A stretch of 64,000 bases of DNA from UBA6168 sp041752395 (GTDB lineage Bacteria > Bacteroidota > Bacteroidia > Chitinophagales > Saprospiraceae), in NCBI GenBank assembly GCA_041752395.1, contig JBGSWN010000232.1, positions 59,119 to 123,118 on the forward strand. The letters are read 5' to 3'. Made by a program: the position numbers and the translations under genes. Shown one piece after another: positions 45,338 through 52,510 of this stretch; the stretch's first letter is position 1; each line of letters begins with the position of its first letter. The notes beneath the pieces were generated by a model. The model had not been told where the DNA came from and made no database searches. It saw nothing but the letters and a program-made list of their open reading frames with translations.

Positions 45338-47953
45338 CTACTGCACCACCAACTTCAAGCGCCCCGCAGGCTGTCCGTCCATTTCAAAAATGACGAAGTA
45401 AAGCCCGCTCACAAACGGCGCATACATCTGGCGGGTGGAACGCAATGCGGACAGGTAATACTGCTCCTTGGCTATAATCCTACCATCGGCAGCGACGACG
45501 GTGGCTTTGATTTTCCCCGCTTTTTTCAATGAAAAAGCAACCGAAATTTCTTGGCCAGACCTTGTTGGGTTTGGATAGAACTCCACTGCCTCCAGGTTGC
45601 TGCCCGCTTCCACCGTACCCGTGAAAAGGCCATAAACCTCATAGCCAAACACATGCTGGCAGCCTATGCCATCCGTGATGGTTACGATATAGTCGCCCGG
45701 CGGCACGCTCATCAAGGACTGGGTCGTAGCACCGTTGTTCCACTGAAAATTAAAGGGGCCAGCAGCGCCAGTCACACTGGAAATCACCACGGAACCATTG
45801 GAGGTGTTCATGTACGAAGCATTGGTGACGTTCACCATCGGCATAATGGGGCCGGGGCTTTGAATGTCGAAACTCGCTGTGGAAGTGCAGCCTGCCCCGT
45901 CCGTCACGGTGACGGTGTAGTTGCCTTCGTAAAGGTCGTCGTTGATGCGGGTCGTGCTGCCGTCACTCCAGAGATAGTGGAATGGGGCTTCTCCGCCCGT
46001 GATGTTGAGTTCGATGGAGCCGTCCACGAGGTAGGCGCAGGACATGTCAGATACCTGTGCGCCAATGCCAATTGGCGCAGGCGTTGTAATATTGTAAACC
46101 TGCACCAGTGGGCAGCCGCCGGAGCCATCCGTGATGGTGACCCGGTACTCGCCAACTGGCAAAAGGAAGATGTCTTGGGAAGTAGCGCCGTTGCTCCAGT
46201 GGTAGCTTAGGGTGCCGTTTCCGCCAGTGGCAGTCAGGTCAATGCCACCGTTGGGCTGACCGCTGCAATCGGTAGTTTGCACAAATGCGGAGGCTGTGAT
46301 GGTCGTATTGTTGTCAATGATAAAGCTGCCCGCCGTGCTGCCCGGCACTACTTGGGTCATGTTTTGATGAACGACGAGTTTGTCGGTAACAGATCCTGTG
46401 AAACTTAGCGTAGTACTGCTGCCGATATTGCCGGAGGCAATAAATTTCAACTGGCAAATAGCCGTGCCGTCCGCTGCCGTAATACCTGCCGAGTTTTGAG
46501 AATTGACCCAAACAAAGCTCAATTTGCCATTGTTGGCTGCCGCTTGGCCGATACTGTTGTTCGTCAAACCAACGAGGTTGAAATTGGAAGCTGACAAGAA
46601 ATCGAGCACGTTGGCGTCCCACTCCAGCGTGAACTGGAATCCCCGAATATTCTGGAAATCTGCCACGCTGAGGTGAAAAGTGACGGTGTCGCCAGGGTTA
46701 CAGGCGTTGAGGTTTTCCAGTGAAAAACTGGTATTGAGGGCGGGCGGCGTTGCCGTGGACGGGTCGGCTACATCGCCGATTTTTACCCCAAAGAAATCTT
46801 GGTTTACTAATGAATCCTGAAGATTTGATGCGGTGATACTCTCTGGAAATTGGGGAGAGAACGGATGTGTCGGAATAGGGAAAACATAATTTTTTGGCAC
46901 AAAGCGCCAAGAGGTGCTGTTCGGGAAATTGGGCACAGTGCCAAAAAGCACATCCCGAATGGCCGCCAAGTCGGGGAACGTGATGATAGTGTCCGCATTC
47001 GCATTGGCGGCGATGAGGCGGTAGGGGTCGGTTATTGGTTGGCTGTTGTTGAGGTGCTGCGCAATGGCGATCAGGTCCACCACCGTTATGCCTTCCTTGT
47101 GGTTGATGTCTTTGTGGGGGACTACCTCGTAGGTGGAGCCAGAGAGGAGGCTGCCGCAACTGTAATTGCCGCTAGCATCGGTCACATCGGTGCTGATGGA
47201 TGCTGCCTGCACATTTACATCTGGCACCGGTGTCCCGTTCGGGCGGGTGATTTTGCCGCCGATGGCCAACGGGGCAGTGTTTTGGAAAATAAGGAAACCA
47301 GCGCTGCCGCCGATGTCGAGGGTGTTTACGCTGAATTCGCCGTAGGGATAGCCGTTGAAATCGCCATTCTGCCATTCTGGAGGGCCGCCAACGAACATAT
47401 CATACAGTGTGTAAACGGCATTGAACGGCTGTGTGGAAGTGGACAATGGGTCGAGACCGCCACCGTTACCGATGGTGAACATGTAGAGGTCTTTTGCCTC
47501 GTCCACCAGGAATCCGAAGTCATCCACGGTTTGTGCAATATCGGAAATATCCCCATTGGAGAAATAAAATCGCACCTGCACTGGGTTGGCGATGGCGTTC
47601 GCCCCGGTGACCTGCCAATAGCGGTTGGCCACTATCCATATTTCCATGTCGATGTAATCGGCACCGGAGAGGTTGAACCCACCCGTGCCGAAAGTTGGCA
47701 GTGTGCCTGCCTTGACGTTCAACCCACTACCAATGGAGCCGATGTTCTGCCCATTTTTTTTGATGGAAAGCAGAATGAGGTTGCTGGTACTGTTGTAGTA
47801 ATGCGTCCAGCCTTGGGCGTCAGTGCATTCCGCATTGGCGAGCAGCACCTGATTCGGCGTGTTGATGACTTCAAGTGTGGTGAGGTCGCACTGGGCATTG
47901 GCAAAGCCAGTGAACGCTCCAATCAGGATAATGACGAGTGTAAAAAATCTCAT
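45338..47953 (-). CDS. T9SS-secreted adhesin with dockerin-like, cohesin and SprB-repeat domains
   Basis: 871 aa with signal peptide MRFFTLVIILIGAFTGFANAQ. After an N-terminal jellyroll-like region and a carboxypeptidase-regulatory-like segment comes a dockerin-like module (HKEGITVVDLIAIAQHLNN...ADTIITFPDLAAIRDVLFG), which carries two calcium-loop/helix halves. A cohesin-like domain follows (CNPGDTVTFHLSVADFQNIRGFQFTLEWDANVLDFLSAS), then three SprB-type repeats (TDCSGQPNGGIDLTATGGNGTLSYHWSNGATSQDIFLLPVGEYRVTITDG and two more). The C-terminus is a type A sorting domain (VEFYPNPTRSGQEISVAF...). It should sit on the cell surface, possibly in gliding or adhesion. A dockerin-like and a cohesin domain in one chain is unusual. 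Confidence 0.88.
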   Translation of the reverse strand: MRFFTLVIILIGAFTGFANAQCDLTTLEVINTPNQVLLANAECTDAQGWTHYYNSTSNLILLSIKKNGQNIGSIGSGLNVKAGTLPTFGTGGFNLSGADYIDMEIWIVANRYWQVTGANAIANPVQVRFYFSNGDISDIAQTVDDFGFLVDEAKDLYMFTIGNGGGLDPLSTSTQPFNAVYTLYDMFVGGPPEWQNGDFNGYPYGEFSVNTLDIGGSAGFLIFQNTAPLAIGGKITRPNGTPVPDVNVQAASISTDVTDASGNYSCGSLLSGSTYEVVPHKDINHKEGITVVDLIAIAQHLNNSQPITDPYRLIAANANADTIITFPDLAAIRDVLFGTVPNFPNSTSWRFVPKNYVFPIPTHPFSPQFPESITASNLQDSLVNQDFFGVKIGDVADPSTATPPALNTSFSLENLNACNPGDTVTFHLSVADFQNIRGFQFTLEWDANVLDFLSASNFNLVGLTNNSIGQAAANNGKLSFVWVNSQNSAGITAADGTAICQLKFIASGNIGSSTTLSFTGSVTDKLVVHQNMTQVVPGSTAGSFIIDNNTTITASAFVQTTDCSGQPNGGIDLTATGGNGTLSYHWSNGATSQDIFLLPVGEYRVTITDGSGGCPLVQVYNITTPAPIGIGAQVSDMSCAYLVDGSIELNITGGEAPFHYLWSDGSTTRINDDLYEGNYTVTVTDGAGCTSTASFDIQSPGPIMPMVNVTNASYMNTSNGSVVISSVTGAAGPFNFQWNNGATTQSLMSVPPGDYIVTITDGIGCQHVFGYEVYGLFTGTVEAGSNLEAVEFYPNPTRSGQEISVAFSLKKAGKIKATVVAADGRIIAKEQYYLSALRSTRQMYAPFVSGLYFVIFEMDGQPAGRLKLVVQ

Positions 47954-48309
47954 GGGTTTTCGATTTCTGAGTTTGAGAATATTTCAAAAAATGTAAATAC
48001 TATACTTCTACCCTGTTTAGGGCATTTTGTTTCATGGAAATATCGGTAATATGTGTAGTTTAATCTGTCCTTTTGGCGGTTTTCCCGAAAGGAAATAGTG
48101 CAGGGGGAGTCGGCACATGGCCGTACATTGAGCCGCAATTTACGAAAGCCCGAGCCATATTTACAAAAAAAGCATTCAAACTAACTGGATAACGGTATGA
48201 TTTACGGAAGTTGATAGAAGGTTTTTAAAGGTTTATAAAAGGTTGATTTTCCCCGCACGGCGACAACCTGCCATCAACCCTTATCAACCCTCTAAAACCC
48301 TTATCAACC
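47954..48309. other. Gene-free 356-bp region between divergent genes, with an inverted word repeat
   Basis: From 48216 to 48309 the sequence consists of GGTTTTTAAAGGTTTATAAA and AGGTTGAT words on the left and ATCAACCCTTATCAACCCTC on the right, inverted around a GC-rich centre (CCGCACGGCGAC). The right half runs straight into the pnuC start codon. The rest is AT-rich; promoters of both genes should be here but none is clear. Confidence 0.6.
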
Positions 48310-48915
48310 ATGGAACTACAGCTACTTTTTACCGATTTTGCGGAGCAACTAAAAACGCAAAGCCCGCTCGACTGGGCCATCACGTTCACCTCGCTGGCCT
48401 ATATCTGGTTGGCGGCGAAGGAGCGCCCTATTTGCTGGGTTTTCGGCATTGTGAGCTGTGGGCTTTGGGCTTGGGCAGATTTTTTCAACTACAATCTTTG
48501 GGTGGATGGCCTGCTGCAAATCTTCTACGTGGCGATGGGGTTCTGGGGGCTTTACGCTTGGCAATCGGGGCGGGAGGAGGCTGGTAGCAAAATCCGAGTT
48601 TGGCCGCTAAAGCGACATTTCAGCTTGATTTTGGTCGGGCTGGCACTGGCGGTGATGTTGGGATTTTTTTTTAAAAAATACACGACCACCTCTTTTCCCT
48701 ACGCCGATGCGCTCATCACGGCCTTCTCCATCATCGCCACGATTCTGACCATCAAAAAAATACTGGAAGGCTGGGTGTACTGGGTGATTTTCGATGCGCT
48801 CGCCATCGTTTTGTTTTGGCTGAAAGATGCCGTGCTGATTTCCTTCGTAATGGTCGTTTACACGCTGATGGCAGCCTACGCTTGGCGACAATGGCGGCAG
48901 AAATTGACGGCCTGA
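48310..48915 (+). CDS. pnuC: Nicotinamide riboside transporter PnuC
   Basis: 201 aa, ATG at 48310. Seven membrane helices carry the PnuC signature: WAITFTSLAYIWLAAKERPICWVFGIVSCGLWAWADFFNYNLWVDGLLQIFYVAMGFWGLYAW, and later EGWVYWVIFDALAIVLFWLKDAVLISFVMVVYTLMAAYAW. PnuC takes up nicotinamide riboside by facilitated diffusion for NAD synthesis. NadB is also encoded in this window but far away. No NadR-type kinase gene is adjacent. The inverted repeat upstream may be part of its leader. Confidence 0.95.
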   Translation: MELQLLFTDFAEQLKTQSPLDWAITFTSLAYIWLAAKERPICWVFGIVSCGLWAWADFFNYNLWVDGLLQIFYVAMGFWGLYAWQSGREEAGSKIRVWPLKRHFSLILVGLALAVMLGFFFKKYTTTSFPYADALITAFSIIATILTIKKILEGWVYWVIFDALAIVLFWLKDAVLISFVMVVYTLMAAYAWRQWRQKLTA

Positions 48916-48974
48916 CGCCTTTGTTTTTTTGTAAAAACCTGCTTTCTAAGCCTCGGTGTAGCTACCTTAGCCGA

Positions 48975-50600
48975 ATGAAAAAGCAAATATTCCTGACCGT
49001 CGTGGCCTTGTTGTTCCAGTCGCATTTTTTGCTGGCGCAATTTACCCTCAATGGCTCCGCCGTGCAGATAAACGATACCTGCTGGACGCTGACCCCAGCG
49101 CAAAACACCCGGGTCGGCTCCATTTGGAACGAGACCAAAATTGACCTCAACAACTCCTTTCAAGTCATCATGGAACTGTACCTCGGCTGCAAGGACGCAG
49201 ACGGAGCGGACGGCATCCTCTTCGGACTCCAGCCCGTGAGCACGAGCATCGGCCAATCGGGCGAGGGGATTGGCTTTCAGGGGGTGTCACCGTCGGTGGG
49301 GATCGAGTTCGATACTTGGCAGAACACCAACCTCGGCGACCCTGCCTACGACCACGTGGCCATTTCCAAAAACGGCGTCCTCAACCACGGCACGTCCAAC
49401 AACCTCGCTGGCCCCGTGCAGGCCAATGCCTCGAAACAAAATATCGAAGACTGCGATTGGCACAAGCTCCGGGTAAACTGGGACGCCGCTGCGAAGACCA
49501 TCGAGGTCTGGTTCGATTGCAACAAGCGCCTCACTTACACGGGCGACATTGTCAACGAGATTTTCGGCGGGAACCCCAATGTTTTCTGGGGATTCACCTC
49601 AGCCACGGGCGGTGCCAACAACCTCCAGCAGGTCTGCTTCAGTTACACCACTTTTTTGGATAAATTCGACGATGTGGTTATTTGCCCGGGCGGGCAATAC
49701 CAAATCGCCCTCAGCGGCGGCGTGGAATACCACTGGACACCCGCCACTGGCCTCAGCAATCCGAACATCGCCAACCCGATTGCGAAGCCCGATGAAACGA
49801 CCGATTACCAAGTGGAAGTGATTGATGCCTGCGGCAACCAGTTCTTCGATACCATCAATGTGGCGGTGGATGGCGATACGGTTTTCTTCGACCTCGGCGT
49901 GGACACGATGATTTGCGAAGGTGCGTCGCTGCTGCTTGATGCTACGTCCACAGGCACTACTTCAGTGGATTACAAATGGTCGAACGGACAGACCACCCCG
50001 ACCATTTCCGCAGGACAAACGGCACTCTATGCCGTCACCGTTACGATTGACAACTACTGCGTGGCCGACGACCGGAAGGCCATCACGGTCACCCCATTTC
50101 CGAAGGTAAACCTGCCTACTGACACCATCCTTTGCCTCGAACAGCTACTCCAACTCGATGTGAGCAATGGCATCGGCGAGTACCTTTGGCAAGACGGCCT
50201 GACGGAGCCTGAGCGGACTATCATATCGCCCGGAATTTACTCTATTGCAGCGTCAAATATTTGCGGAGCAAAAGAAGCCAGCATCACGGTGGGCTACGAA
50301 GACTGCCGACAGGTGTATTTTCCGAACGCATTTTCTCCGAACGATGATGGCATCAACGACGTGTTCCTTCCCTTTGATGGCGGGGATGTGAGCGTGGTAC
50401 ATTCCTTCAAAATCTTTGACCGTTGGGGTGGATTGGTGTTTCAGTTTTACAATTTCAAACCCAATGATTTTGCCGCAGGCTGGGATGGTATTTTCAAAGG
50501 TAAAAAGGCTAATCCCGGCGTGTATGCTTGGTTTGCGGAGGTGGAGTTTCGGGACGGGAAGCGGGAGCTGAAAAAAGGGGAATTGACCTTGTTGCATTGA
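48975..50600 (+). CDS. L-type lectin-domain protein with T9SS type B C-terminal domain
   Basis: 541 aa from the ATG at 48975 (MKKQIFLTVVALLFQSHFLLAQ). Earlier in-frame codons to 48816 overlap pnuC and carry no signal. Residues ~25-230 form an L-type (legume-like) lectin fold: CWTLTPAQNTRVGSIWNETKIDLNNSFQVIMELYLGCKDADGADGILFGLQPVS, GIGFQGVSPSVGIEFDTWQNTN and DYDHVAISKNG-like AYDHVAISKNG. Two Ig-like/PKD-like segments follow. The C-terminus is type B (VYFPNAFSPNDDGINDVFLPF...IFDRWGGLVFQ). It is predicted to be a surface glycan-binding protein. It ends in a 7-mer word inverted repeat shared with the convergent transporter gene. Confidence 0.9.
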   Translation: MKKQIFLTVVALLFQSHFLLAQFTLNGSAVQINDTCWTLTPAQNTRVGSIWNETKIDLNNSFQVIMELYLGCKDADGADGILFGLQPVSTSIGQSGEGIGFQGVSPSVGIEFDTWQNTNLGDPAYDHVAISKNGVLNHGTSNNLAGPVQANASKQNIEDCDWHKLRVNWDAAAKTIEVWFDCNKRLTYTGDIVNEIFGGNPNVFWGFTSATGGANNLQQVCFSYTTFLDKFDDVVICPGGQYQIALSGGVEYHWTPATGLSNPNIANPIAKPDETTDYQVEVIDACGNQFFDTINVAVDGDTVFFDLGVDTMICEGASLLLDATSTGTTSVDYKWSNGQTTPTISAGQTALYAVTVTIDNYCVADDRKAITVTPFPKVNLPTDTILCLEQLLQLDVSNGIGEYLWQDGLTEPERTIISPGIYSIAASNICGAKEASITVGYEDCRQVYFPNAFSPNDDGINDVFLPFDGGDVSVVHSFKIFDRWGGLVFQFYNFKPNDFAAGWDGIFKGKKANPGVYAWFAEVEFRDGKRELKKGELTLLH

Positions 50601-50661
50601 GGTTCTACAAAGGCAATTTTATATGCTGAGATAATAAGTTTATAATGGCTGTTAGCTATTG

Positions 50662-50712
50662 GCTCTTTGCTGTTGGCCAATAGCTAAAAGCCAATGGCCA
50701 ACAGCAAAGAGC
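50662..50712. terminator. 18-bp inverted word repeat between convergent genes
   Basis: GCTCTTTGCTGTTGGCCA (50662-50679) pairs exactly with TGGCCAACAGCAAAGAGC (50695-50712). The surrounding sequence reads in heptads (GGCTGTT, AGCTATT, GGCTCTT, TGCTGTT, GGCCAAT, AGCTAAA). It is a likely bidirectional terminator of the lectin gene and the sugar transporter gene. Confidence 0.8.
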
Positions 50713-50716
50713 TATT

Positions 50717-51985
50717 TCACCATGAGGTCTTTTTATGCCCTTTTAAAGCGTAATATAGAATCATTAAATAACAGGGTATCAATATCAAATATGCCATCTT
50801 ATGGCCAATGCTCTCAATATCAGCGAGACGGCCATAGACTAGGGGCAGGAGCGCTCCACCGGCAATGGCCATCACCATCAGGGCTGAACCAGTTTTTGTA
50901 AAATTACCCAATCCGTGAATGGCAAGGGGCCAAACCGCCGGCCAAACCAGCGCATTGGCGAGGCCGAGCAAGGCAATGAAAAGTACGGAAGTATAGCCGT
51001 CCGTCAGCAAGACCAACAGGCTGAAAAGGATGCCGACTATGGCCGAATAGGTGAGCGCCTTTGATTGGGAAATAAACCGGGGTATGGCCACAATTCCGAA
51101 GATATAGCCAACTACCATGGCCCCAAGCGTATAGGAGGTGAAATTTTTCGCAACGGACAAAGGGATGCCCTGCGATTGACCATAAGTTCCGATGGTATCA
51201 CCAGCCAGCACTTCCACGCCCACGTAAAGGAAGAGGGTTATTACGCCGAGCACCAAATTGGGAAACCCGAAAATGCTGGTCTTACCGCTCGAATTGCTTG
51301 CACCTTGCACTTGGTCTTCATCCTGTTCCTGCTCGATTTCGGGCAGTGGCGAAAAACGGATCATCAGCGCCAGTCCCACCAATACCGCTGCCATTAAGGT
51401 GTAAGGCGTTACGACCCGCAAGGCCAAGTCGTCCAATCGGGCTACTTTTTGCACGGCATCCATCGTGAGCAGTTCCTGGGTCAAAACATCAGCATCAGAC
51501 AGAACCACGGCGCCAAGGATGATCGGCGCAATGACCCCTGCCAGCTTATTGCAGATGCCCATGATACTGATACGCTGGGCTGCACTCTCAATAGGCCCAA
51601 CTATTGTGATGTAAGGGTTTACAGCGGTTTGCAAAATGGACAAGCCCGTTCCGATGACAAAAAGGCCAATCAAGAACATCAGGTAAGTCCTCGTTTGTGC
51701 CGCAGGGATGAATAAAAGCGCACCTACCGCCATGACCAGCAAACCGAGCATGATGCCCTTTTTGAAGCCTGTTTTTTTCAAAATCCAAGATGACGGCAAG
51801 GCTGTGACGAAATAGGAAACATAAAAAGCAAAGGCAACCAGCAGCGCTTGGAAAGTAGTGAGTTCGCAGGCAATTTTCAGGTAAGGAATCAGGGTGCCAT
51901 TGAGCCAAGTGACGAACCCAAATACAAAGAACAATACACCGAGAATGACGATGGGGATGAGGTTGGATTTTTTTGACGACTGCAT
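50717..51985 (-). CDS. Sugar MFS transporter (FucP/GluP-like)
   Basis: 422 aa with twelve membrane helices. FucP-type landmarks are LIPIVILGVLFFVFGFVTWLNGTLIPYLKIACELTTFQALLVAFAFYVSYFVTALPSSWILKKTGFKKGIMLGL, GTGLSILQTAVNPYITIVGPIESAAQRISIMGICNKLAG and, in the second half, FPNLVLGVITLFLYVGVEVLAGDTIGTYGQ and GLANALVWPAVWPLAIHGLGNFTKTGSALMVMAIAGGALLPLVYG. It is a proton-coupled importer of a monosaccharide such as fucose, glucose or galactose; the substrate is not decidable. The central loop is acidic/Gln-rich (EIEQEQDEDQVQG). Confidence 0.93.
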   Translation of the reverse strand: MQSSKKSNLIPIVILGVLFFVFGFVTWLNGTLIPYLKIACELTTFQALLVAFAFYVSYFVTALPSSWILKKTGFKKGIMLGLLVMAVGALLFIPAAQTRTYLMFLIGLFVIGTGLSILQTAVNPYITIVGPIESAAQRISIMGICNKLAGVIAPIILGAVVLSDADVLTQELLTMDAVQKVARLDDLALRVVTPYTLMAAVLVGLALMIRFSPLPEIEQEQDEDQVQGASNSSGKTSIFGFPNLVLGVITLFLYVGVEVLAGDTIGTYGQSQGIPLSVAKNFTSYTLGAMVVGYIFGIVAIPRFISQSKALTYSAIVGILFSLLVLLTDGYTSVLFIALLGLANALVWPAVWPLAIHGLGNFTKTGSALMVMAIAGGALLPLVYGRLADIESIGHKMAYLILIPCYLMILYYALKGHKKTSW

Positions 51986-52176
51986 TTTTATTAAAGTTGG
52001 CCAGTGAATTTTTCACATCGCTTACGTAGGTAGCAGCTGTTTGTGCAAACTGCAAGCGCTCCGTTTTGTGATTCTGAGCGGAAAGCTAATAGCAGAATGT
52101 TGGACAACCAAATATTGGACACAAGAAAAAGAACTTTTCCAAAACAGGGGGCAAAGTGTGAATCAGTGATGAATTC
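51986..52176. other. Gene-free stretch upstream of the sugar transporter gene
   Basis: Promoter region of the minus-strand transporter. No repeat or RNA gene was recognised; no good -7/-33 pair was found. Confidence 0.4.
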
Positions 52177-52311
52177 ATGGAAGCGGAAATCCTCGGCTTC
52201 TGGATGTACGGCGAAACGACCAAGGCACTGATTGGGCTTGGTGTCACAATAGTTGCCACCTTGATTTTGATGAAAAGCTGGAACCAGGTGAAGGGGAGTA
52301 TGGTGGAGTGA
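52177..52311 (+). CDS. Possible small membrane protein
   Basis: 44 codons, starting ATG at 52177 and ending TGA at 52309-52311. The product is MEAEILGFWMYGETT, then a hydrophobic helix KALIGLGVTIVATLILMKSW, then NQVKGSMVE. The layout of short acidic head, single membrane segment and basic/polar tail is typical of small membrane proteins. However, there is no homologue I recognise and no promoter is visible. It could also be chance. It lies 199 bases before the haloperoxidase gene on the same strand. Confidence 0.35.
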   Translation: MEAEILGFWMYGETTKALIGLGVTIVATLILMKSWNQVKGSMVE

Positions 52312-52485
52312 TTTTTATGGTCTTCCGACCTACCAAACGGACTGTATTTCCTCCGTTTTCAGGTCGGAGAAGTGCCTGTCGTAAAACGGTTCGTGGTGCA
52401 GCGTTGACTCAACCTATGCCAGCTTTTTTCATTTTCTAACGAATATTTAAGTCCGCCGCCCCAACCATTGAGGACTTCCTGCCTG

Positions 52486-52493
52486 TATCTTTG
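52486..52493 (+). promoter_or_regulatory. Candidate -7 box for the haloperoxidase gene
   Basis: TATCTTTG, an exact TAnnTTTG match, 17 bases before the ATG at 52511. TTG occurs 15 bases further upstream (52468-52470), closer than the usual -33 spacing. Confidence 0.45.
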
Positions 52494-52510
52494 ACCAAAA
52501 GAAACTCGGC

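Noticed and set aside
46850..48049. Long plus-strand reading frame (399 codons)
   Set aside because: It lies antisense to the cohesin/SprB gene, has no recognisable domain, and its frame is explained by the codon bias of that gene.
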